From NCBI GenBank assembly GCA_020439725.1, contig JAGQSE010000205.1:1-11566 (forward strand): DNA of 11,566 nt, read 5' to 3'. The first letter of the stretch is position 1. Each line of letters opens with the position of its first letter. Source of the DNA: Acidobacteriota bacterium (GTDB lineage Bacteria; Acidobacteriota; Thermoanaerobaculia; Multivoradales; JAHZIX01). This document shows, in pieces, positions 7,168 through 11,566 of this stretch. The notes beneath the pieces are model-generated. The model saw nothing but the letters and a program-made list of their open reading frames with translations. It did not search any database and had not been told where the DNA came from. A program made the translations under genes and the position numbers.

Positions 7168-8634
7168 GTGATCAACGTGAGCTACCAAGACACCAAGCTC
7201 GAGAATCTCCTCAGGGACCTGGCGGCCGAGCACTCCGCCGCCGAGCGGCTTCGCCTGGTGGGCCGTGCCTGGCCATTGCTCGAGGTGCGGAGCTCGACCG
7301 AGCGCCGACGGGTGGTACAGGCGCTGGGAGAGGCGTCCGCGGGCCAATGGTTCGAACGCCTCTTCGATCCCAACGCCCACCTGACGCCCTGGGAGAAGGC
7401 GCTTCGTGCCACGCTCAAGAAGGTCGCCGAGGCCTCGCCCCACGAGCTCCGTCAGCTCGCCAAGACGATCCGGCTGGGCCGTCGGGTGGGTCTCCAGGGT
7501 CCCTGGGCGACGCTCATGGTCGAGGTCCTCGAGCGCGAGGCCAGCGAGCGGGAGGCCGGGGACCAGGTGGCGGTCGCGGCGAACGCCATGGGGGCCGAGG
7601 CTGGCAAGACCGTGGCGACGGTGAAACCCGGCGGCTCGGGCTCCAAACCAACCCAGGCGCCGGAAGCGGAGACGTCGCCCCAAAGCACCGAGCGTGTCGT
7701 CGGGGAGCTGATCTCCCGGATGCGGGCGGCGAGCCAACACAAGGCGTCTGCCGCACCGGGCTCCGAGAGCGACGTCGAGGCGTCAGGCCCCTCGGTCACC
7801 ATCCCCCTCGCCTCTGGCATCTCGCTCACCGAGCTGACCGAGCCGGCCGAGCCGGAGCCGCCCGGTCGCACCACGACCGTGGGCACCACCGGTGCCGCAG
7901 TGGTCGCGGCCGGCGCTGCCGCAGCCCATCTCGCCACACCCGCTCGTGTTACAGCGACGCCAGATACGGCTTCCGAGGTACCCGCTCCTTCGGGGTCGCA
8001 GGATTCGGTTGCCGAGAAGAAGGCCATAGAACTCTCGAGTCCCCCGCATCCGTCTGGAAGTGGACAGCCGGCGACCGCGTCTACCCCGGTTCGCTCACCC
8101 GCTCAAGCTCCGAAGCCACCTACGGTCGAGACGCAGCCGCCGACGAGCCCGGGACCTTCAAAGCCGGCTCAGCCGGCCCGGAGCGCTCCCGGGTCGTACC
8201 CTCGCTCCTCGGTAGGCCTTCCTCCCGGCCAGCGGCCCGAGGCCCCCCGGCCGCGCCGCCGGCGGTCGCCCGAGGAGGAGCGCGACTTCGACGTCCTGCT
8301 GCGTCTCGAGGACTCCCCCGGCGAGCTCCGCGCCGCGGGTGCCGCGGGCCGAAGGGCCCTCCTCACCGACCTCACGAGCTCCTGGGCGCCACGCCGCGCG
8401 ATGCACCGCATCCTCGAACACCGCGCCTTCGACTCGCTCAGCGAAGCCCTGTCGTTGATCGAGCTCCTACCCTCCGCCAGCGATCGCACCTGGTGCCTCC
8501 TCGACCTCCTCGAGACGTCTCCGTTGGCCCCCGAGCAAGTGCGCACCATTCTCGCCGCCGCCCCCTCCCCCGCCGCCGCCCGCCGCCTCGAGGCCCGCCG
8601 CAAGAACCTCGAAGCCCGCCGCAACGCCGGCTGA
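7168..8634 (+). CDS. Unrecognised protein: two helical ends joined by a long Pro/Ala/Ser linker, flotillin neighbour
   Basis: I do not recognise a family. The product has 488 residues from GTG 7168, or 485 from GTG 7177. An in-frame TGA at 7138 and the lack of other start codons limit the choice. GCAGGG at 7161-7166 stands 10 nt from 7177 but only 1 nt from 7168, which slightly favours 7177. Residues 5-130 are charged and helical (LENLLRDLAAEHSAAERLRL, WFERLFDPNAHLTPWEKALR). Residues about 131-365 are low complexity, rich in Ala, Pro, Ser, Thr and Gly, with a weakly hydrophobic Ala/Val patch at 242-258 and a basic RPRRRR stretch at 361-366. Residues 368-488 are helical again (ERDFDVLLRLEDSPGELRAA, LSEALSLIELLPSASDRTWC) and end in basic LEARRKNLEARR. 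No signal peptide is seen, so the protein is probably cytoplasmic. The spacing and direction suggest co-transcription with flotillin, so it may bind that scaffold (inference). Confidence 0.75.
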   Translation: MINVSYQDTKLENLLRDLAAEHSAAERLRLVGRAWPLLEVRSSTERRRVVQALGEASAGQWFERLFDPNAHLTPWEKALRATLKKVAEASPHELRQLAKTIRLGRRVGLQGPWATLMVEVLEREASEREAGDQVAVAANAMGAEAGKTVATVKPGGSGSKPTQAPEAETSPQSTERVVGELISRMRAASQHKASAAPGSESDVEASGPSVTIPLASGISLTELTEPAEPEPPGRTTTVGTTGAAVVAAGAAAAHLATPARVTATPDTASEVPAPSGSQDSVAEKKAIELSSPPHPSGSGQPATASTPVRSPAQAPKPPTVETQPPTSPGPSKPAQPARSAPGSYPRSSVGLPPGQRPEAPRPRRRRSPEEERDFDVLLRLEDSPGELRAAGAAGRRALLTDLTSSWAPRRAMHRILEHRAFDSLSEALSLIELLPSASDRTWCLLDLLETSPLAPEQVRTILAAAPSPAAARRLEARRKNLEARRNAG

Positions 8635-8643
8635 GGTCACGGC

Positions 8644-8692
8644 AAGCCGGAAGCAGCGGAGTCCGGCCGGACTGCCGCGCTTTCCCCGGCTT
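8644..8692 (+). terminator. Possible terminator structure after the flotillin-operon partner
   Basis: A 14-bp palindrome AGTCCGGCCGGACT (8660-8673) extends to GCGG/CCGC with one bulged G. It sits inside an outer stem AAGCCGG (8644-8650) with CCGGCTT (8686-8692). GCTTTCC follows the inner hairpin. The structure begins 10 nt after the stop, and its U-run is poor. Confidence 0.35.
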
Positions 8693-8712
8693 CCGATCCA
8701 CCTCTTCCCTGG

Positions 8713-8758
8713 AAAAAACACGAAGGCCCCCACTCACCCGAGCAGGGGCCTTCGTGTT
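8713..8758 (-). terminator. Strong intrinsic terminator of the acidic-repeat protein gene
   Basis: On the minus strand a perfect 14-bp stem (8745-8758 with 8717-8730, AACACGAAGGCCCC with GGGGCCTTCGTGTT) and a 14-nt loop are followed by a run of six Ts (8718-8713). It lies 20 nt after the stop codon of the 8778-10061 gene. On the plus strand no T-run follows, so it acts mainly on the minus-strand transcript but also separates the two convergent units. Confidence 0.85.
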
Positions 8759-8777
8759 GGGCCTAGGCGGCCCGTTC

Positions 8778-10061
8778 TCAGGACCGACCGGCGTCGGTCA
8801 GCTGGAGAACGTAGGCGCCTTGCTGGTTCTCGGTGGCGTCGACCCGCACATAGTAGGAGCCCGGGACCAGGGTGGCGTCGAGCGTGAAGATCTCGGCGCC
8901 GGTGCCGGCCGTGTCCGTAGCCAGCACCTGACCCAGTGAGTCGAGGAGCACTCCGCTCGCGGCGGCGTCACCGGTGGCGGTGATCTGAATATGCTTCAGC
9001 TCGGTGAGCGTGAAAGCGTAGTAGTCGGTGTCGAGACCGAGCACGACGTCGATCTCCCCGCTGGCGTAGCCGGAGGCGCTAAAACCCAGAGCGCAGAGAA
9101 GGAAGTCGTTCGAGGGTTCGCCGGCCTGGCAGGTGAGCGCCGTGCCGTCGGGGTCATTGGGACCGACGAGGGGTACGACCTCGTCGTCGCGGTCCTCGGT
9201 GCCGTCCCCCGGATCGCCGTCCCCGTCGAAGAGCACCGCGATCCGCGACGAGCCGATCCGCGACCTACCGACGGCGGCCGGACAGCCCCCACCGGGGAAG
9301 ACGATGGGAACCACCTCACCGTCGGGATCCTCGCTGCCCGAACCGGGGCCGCCGTCCTTGGTCGGAAGGAGCCGCCCCACCGCCTCGACCGCTCGATAGG
9401 CGCTGATCCAGCAGCCATCGCCGGGGAACACGATGGGAACCACCTCGTCGTCGCGGTCCTCGGTACCGTCGCCGGGATCGCCGTCGCCGGCGACGAGGAC
9501 CTCGGGCTGGCCGGGGCCGAGGATCGGCACGACCTCGGTGTCCGGATCCTCGGTGCCGGAACCCGGGCCACCGTCGCCGGCTACCGCGGCGGCCGGTTCG
9601 GAGGTGAGCAGCTGAGTGCTCAAACGGTAGGACCGTCCGACGTCTCGCCCCCCGTGATCGACCGATCCGATGCGCAGGAAGAGCGTGCCGGCGCTCTGGA
9701 CTTCGACCAGCCCCTGGTCGAGGAAGGCCGTGGTGCGGATCGGCGCGAGCGTGTCCCCGTCGCAAGACGGGGCGAGGAGCTCGAGCCAGGCGGTGACTCC
9801 GGCGCCTTTACCAGCCGGCGTACTGGCGGCTTTCGCCTGAAGGGCTAGCCACCCAGGTTGATCGATGGTGACGGCGAGGACATCGCCGTCGGCGGAGAGC
9901 TCACCGGAAGAGGTCCAGGCCGAACCGGCCTCGAGCCACGTGGCGTGGGAGCAAGGCCAGGCCGTGGGCTTGGCGGTGGCAGGGAAGGTAGCGAGAAGCA
10001 GGGCGAGACCGCCCAGCGCGATGGATACACGAATCCTGTCGTTCAAGAAGCAAACGTTCAT
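8778..10061 (-). CDS. Exported protein with four acidic repeats and PPC-like C-terminal domain
   Basis: The product has 427 residues; the start at 10061 follows AGGAGG (10066-10071) with 4 nt spacing. Residues 1-30 form a signal peptide (basic N-region, core IALGGLALLLATF, cleavage likely after ATA). Residues 31-155 are a beta-rich domain (SGELSADGDVLAVTIDQPGW, GTLFLRIGSVDHG) that itself resembles a pre-peptidase C-terminal (PPC) fold. Residues 162-298 hold four 18-19-residue acidic repeats of pattern DG(G/D)PG(S/D)G(T/S)EDxDxEVVP(I/L). Residues about 312-422 are a clearer PPC-like domain (GEPSNDF, DTDYYAFTL, LVPGSYYVRVDA, AYVLQL). There is no catalytic motif, so it is likely a secreted binding or surface protein, possibly metal-loaded through the Asp/Glu repeats. 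It is divergent from the sigma factor across 205 bp, which suggests it may be a target. Function unknown. Confidence 0.8.
   Translation of the reverse strand: MNVCFLNDRIRVSIALGGLALLLATFPATAKPTAWPCSHATWLEAGSAWTSSGELSADGDVLAVTIDQPGWLALQAKAASTPAGKGAGVTAWLELLAPSCDGDTLAPIRTTAFLDQGLVEVQSAGTLFLRIGSVDHGGRDVGRSYRLSTQLLTSEPAAAVAGDGGPGSGTEDPDTEVVPILGPGQPEVLVAGDGDPGDGTEDRDDEVVPIVFPGDGCWISAYRAVEAVGRLLPTKDGGPGSGSEDPDGEVVPIVFPGGGCPAAVGRSRIGSSRIAVLFDGDGDPGDGTEDRDDEVVPLVGPNDPDGTALTCQAGEPSNDFLLCALGFSASGYASGEIDVVLGLDTDYYAFTLTELKHIQITATGDAAASGVLLDSLGQVLATDTAGTGAEIFTLDATLVPGSYYVRVDATENQQGAYVLQLTDAGRS
9168..9578 (-). repeat. Four acidic repeats in A-B-A-B order
   Basis: The copies are at 9522-9578 (GDGGPGSGTEDPDTEVVPI), 9432-9488 (GDGDPGDGTEDRDDEVVPI), 9303-9356 (DGGPGSGSEDPDGEVVPI) and 9168-9224 (GDGDPGDGTEDRDDEVVPL), listed in protein order. 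Copies 1 and 3 share GGPGSG..EDPD; copies 2 and 4 are identical apart from the last residue. After copies 2 and 3 comes VFPG-D/G-GC and then about 20 unrelated residues. Nucleotide similarity is also high between copies 2 and 4, so a two-repeat block was probably duplicated. Confidence 0.85.
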
Positions 10062-10074
10062 GATGCCTCCTCGT

Positions 10075-10123
10075 CGGGCCGCATGGCCCGTGATCGAAAG
10101 GAGGCCCGGCACGGGGCCGGGCC
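10075..10123 (-). promoter_or_regulatory. Two hairpins in the leader of the acidic-repeat gene
   Basis: CGGGCC-GCAT-GGCCCG (10075-10090) is a 6-bp stem with a 4-nt loop just upstream of the Shine-Dalgarno. GGCCCGGC-ACGGG-GCCGGGCC (10103-10123) is an 8-bp stem with a 5-nt loop. Read on the minus strand, the second is followed by TCCTTTCG. They could tune ribosome access or act as an attenuator if the transcript starts upstream. No riboswitch class was recognised. Confidence 0.35.
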
Positions 10124-10181
10124 CGTTTCACGAGAAGGTCTGGGCGCGCCTTGTTCGACCTTCACCCACCACTAACCGGCG

Positions 10182-10203
10182 TTTCCCGGGAAGTGACGGG
10201 AAA
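10182..10203. promoter_or_regulatory. Inverted repeat, candidate operator in the divergent region
   Basis: TTTCCCG (10182-10188) is matched by CGGGAAA (10197-10203) across 8 nt. The left half is also part of a perfect palindrome TTCCCGGGAA (10183-10192). It lies midway between the divergent acidic-repeat gene and the sigma factor, a natural place for a dimeric regulator. The regulator is unknown. Confidence 0.4.
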
Positions 10204-10249
10204 TGGCATGGAACCCCGCAAAGCTCCCTTTGGAGGGCTCAGAGTGGGC

Positions 10250-10255
10250 TATACT
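10250..10255 (+). promoter_or_regulatory. Candidate -10 box of the sigma-factor gene, near-leaderless
   Basis: TATACT matches five of six bases of the housekeeping -10 box and lies in the only AT-rich patch nearby. Its last base is 11 nt before ATG 10267, so the leader would be about 5 nt. No Shine-Dalgarno is visible. TTGGAG at 10230-10235 is a poor -35 with only 14 nt spacing. Confidence 0.4.
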
Positions 10256-10266
10256 TAAGTTCTGTA

Positions 10267-10854
10267 ATGGTTCGAGATGAGCGCGAGATCACAGGCCTTT
10301 TGGAGGCCTGGAGCGCGGGCGATATCGCCGCGCTGGACAAGCTGGTGCCCTTGGTCTTCGATGACCTGCACCGGATGGCCCGCTATTTCTTTCACCGGGA
10401 GTCGGACACGCACACCTTGCAACCGACGGCCCTGGTGAGCGAGGTCTACTTCCGGCTGCGGGGCCAGGAAAAGCTGCAACTAGAGAGCCGCGTCGACTTC
10501 TTCAACTTCGCGGCGGAGGTCATGCGGCACTTCCTCGTGGACTACGCGAGGAAGCGCAACGCGGTGAAGCGCGGCGGCGGAGTGTCGGCACTCCCCTTCG
10601 ACTCCGGGATTTCGAGCTTGCTCGCGGACACGCCGACCAGTGCGAACCTCATCGATCTCAACGACGCGCTGGAGGAGCTCGAGGCCATGGAACCCCGGCA
10701 AGCGAGGGTCGTGACCCTGCGCTTCTTCTTGGGTCTCCAGGTCACCGAGATCGCCGAGCTGCTCGATACCTCCGAGTCGACGGTCAAGCGGGAATGGCGG
10801 ACCGCGAAGTTCTGGCTCCGGCGACGCCTCGGCGACCAAACGTCGGATTCATAG
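10267..10854 (+). CDS. ECF-like sigma-70 family sigma factor (TIGR02999-type)
   Basis: The product has 195 residues. It directs RNA polymerase to a specific promoter set. The N-terminus (ITGLLEAWSAGDIAALDKLVPLVFDDLHRMARYFF) and HTLQPTALVSEVYFRLRG (residues 49-66) are the region-2 signature of the ECF-like group common in Acidobacteriota, Planctomycetota and Xanthomonadales. FFNFAAEVMRHFLVDYARKRNAVKRGG (78-104) is also typical. Region 4 is residues about 132-188, with the helix-turn-helix VTEIAELLDTSESTVKREWRTAKFWL. ATG 10267 fits the family length; the open frame continues upstream to 9865 but has no family similarity and runs antisense through the divergent gene. No anti-sigma factor is adjacent. 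The next gene, 77 nt on, is a Ser/Thr kinase, a pairing often seen for this group and suggesting phospho-control (inference). Confidence 0.95.
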   Translation: MVRDEREITGLLEAWSAGDIAALDKLVPLVFDDLHRMARYFFHRESDTHTLQPTALVSEVYFRLRGQEKLQLESRVDFFNFAAEVMRHFLVDYARKRNAVKRGGGVSALPFDSGISSLLADTPTSANLIDLNDALEELEAMEPRQARVVTLRFFLGLQVTEIAELLDTSESTVKREWRTAKFWLRRRLGDQTSDS

Positions 10855-10931
10855 ACTCCCGGCTGACCCCGGAACTGCTCGCGGTGCGCTAGGAAGGGTG
10901 TAGGCACACCGGATCGAGAACGGCTTTGTAA

Positions 10932-11566
10932 ATGACGAATCAGCGCTGGTCCGAGGTCAAGACGCTTCTCGATCGAGCCCTCGATCTCCCTCCCCACGAA
11001 CGTCGCGAGTTCATCGAGGAGCACTGCGGCCAGGACCGCGAGCTGCGCTCGGAGCTCGAGGCCTATCTCGAGCTCGAACCGGAAGTCGACGACCTCTTCG
11101 AGCTACCCCTGCTCGACCTCATCGCCGGCCGGCCGCCGGAATACCGCGGCGGTGAGCGCATCGGCTCCTTCCGTCTCGAGGGTGAGATCGCCCGCGGCGG
11201 CATGGGGGTCGTCTACCACGCCAGCCGTGTCGAGGGCGGTTTCGAGCAGGACGTCGCCATCAAGGTCTTGAAGCGCGGCTTCGACACCGGGGACTTCGTC
11301 CGGCGCTTCCGCACCGAGCAGCAGATCCTCGCCGACCTGGTGCACAACAACATCGTCCGGCTGCTCGATGGCGGTGCCACCGAGGACGGCCTCCCCTACC
11401 TGGTGATGGAATCGGTCGAAGGCACCCGGCTGGGCACCTACTGTGCCGAGGCCCACCCGGATCTCGACCAGCGGCTCGACCTCTTCCTCAAGGTGTGCGA
11501 CGCCGTCCACGTCGCGCACCAGCACATGGTCGTGCACTGCGACCTCAAGCCGTCGAACATCCTGGT
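10932..11566 (+). CDS. Ser/Thr protein kinase (Pkn type), 3' truncated by window, HCD catalytic loop
   Basis: 211 complete codons are visible and the gene runs off the window end. The start is well bounded because a TAA stop (10929-10931) abuts ATG 10932; no Shine-Dalgarno is seen. Residues 1-75 are the charged N-terminal extension typical of sigma-linked kinases (RWSEVKTLLDRALDLPPHER, CGQDRELRSELEAYLE). The kinase domain starts near residue 77: Gly-rich loop IARGGMGVVY (86-95), ATP-anchoring Lys in VAIKVLK (K111), alpha-C Glu in FRTEQQIL (E129), hinge region YLVMESVEG, and catalytic loop VHCDLKPSNIL (H202, C203, D204, K206, N209; bases 11535-11564). Catalytic Asp, Lys and Asn are kept, but the usual Arg of HRD is Cys, a non-RD form. 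The family's C-terminal part, often a membrane segment and TPRs, lies outside. It probably transmits a signal to the upstream sigma factor. Confidence 0.95.
   Translation, partial: MTNQRWSEVKTLLDRALDLPPHERREFIEEHCGQDRELRSELEAYLELEPEVDDLFELPLLDLIAGRPPEYRGGERIGSFRLEGEIARGGMGVVYHASRVEGGFEQDVAIKVLKRGFDTGDFVRRFRTEQQILADLVHNNIVRLLDGGATEDGLPYLVMESVEGTRLGTYCAEAHPDLDQRLDLFLKVCDAVHVAHQHMVVHCDLKPSNIL

Noticed and set aside
5740..7740. Long minus-strand open frame of 666 codons opposite the flotillin gene
   Set aside because: It is rich in Leu/Gly/Asp/Arg as expected for the antisense of a high-GC3 gene; the plus strand encodes a clear flotillin with its own ribosome binding site.
7137..8939. Plus-strand 600-codon frame overlapping the flotillin-linked gene
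   Set aside because: It is Arg/Pro-rich, runs through the downstream terminators and lacks domain features; the 7168-8634 frame has high third-position GC at both ends.
9168..9578. Acidic repeats as RiPP (graspetide-like) core peptides or a CRISPR-like array
   Set aside because: The protein has a signal peptide and folded flanking domains, no ATP-grasp or other maturase is nearby, the spacers are coding and unequal, and the repeats are not identical at DNA level.
8991..9848. Plus-strand 285-codon frame opposite the acidic-repeat gene
   Set aside because: The minus strand has a signal peptide, a ribosome binding site, a PPC-like domain and a matching terminator.
9865..10266. Upstream extension of the sigma-factor frame
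   Set aside because: Family length, the -10 box at 10250-10255 and lack of similarity upstream support the start at 10267.
10855..10931. Possible small gene between sigma factor and kinase
   Set aside because: The 77-nt gap has no start with a ribosome binding site and adequate length; nothing else is recognisable in it.

Overview
This is a GC-rich (about two-thirds G+C by eye), gene-dense bacterial chromosomal window with nine protein genes, two of them cut by the window edges. No RNA genes, insertion sequences, CRISPR arrays or phage genes were seen. No gap between genes exceeds about 205 bp. The style suggests a Gram-negative, high-GC predatory or saprophytic lineage such as Acidobacteriota (Thermoanaerobaculia/Holophagae-like) or Myxococcota. 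The reasons are a secreted M36 fungalysin with Cys-rich myxobacterial-type repeats, an ECF-like sigma factor of the TIGR02999 type followed by a Pkn-type Ser/Thr kinase, Asp/Gly-rich secreted proteins, a lipoprotein M48 protease, and very high GC at third codon positions. The lineage is an inference; the window contains no marker gene that would settle it.

Layout: (1) 1-2046 (+), the 3' part of a secreted M36 metallopeptidase with an inserted PA domain, a long 41-cysteine tail and a knottin-like last segment; it ends at an 11-bp intrinsic terminator. (2) 2162-3634 (-), an M48 lipoprotein metalloprotease with a LysM-like C-terminus. (3) 3816-4535 (+), a small exported DUF4097-like beta-repeat protein divergent from the M48 gene. 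(4) 4560-5504 (-), a ferredoxin/flavodoxin-NADP reductase convergent with gene 3, with only 24 nt between stop codons and a shared hairpin. (5) 5653-7128 (+), a flotillin/SPFH protein, followed 39 nt later by (6) 7168-8634 (+), an unrecognised protein with two helical ends joined by a long Pro/Ala/Ser linker. (7) 8778-10061 (-), an exported protein carrying four acidic repeats and a PPC-like C-terminal domain, with a strong intrinsic terminator. (8) 10267-10854 (+), a sigma factor, and (9) 10932 to the window end (+), a Ser/Thr kinase with an HCD (non-RD) catalytic loop.

How the genes work together: envelope and secretion functions dominate (two metalloproteases, an exported beta-repeat protein, a membrane-scaffold flotillin, an exported acidic-repeat protein). 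The sigma factor and kinase look like one regulatory module. They share a 205-bp divergent control region with the acidic-repeat protein; it contains a 7-bp inverted repeat, a 10-bp palindrome and two leader hairpins. The acidic-repeat gene is therefore the most obvious local target of the sigma/kinase module. Genes 5 and 6 probably form a two-gene transcription unit. Apart from the 5-6 and 8-9 pairs, every gene is on the opposite strand to its neighbour, so most genes appear to be transcribed alone.
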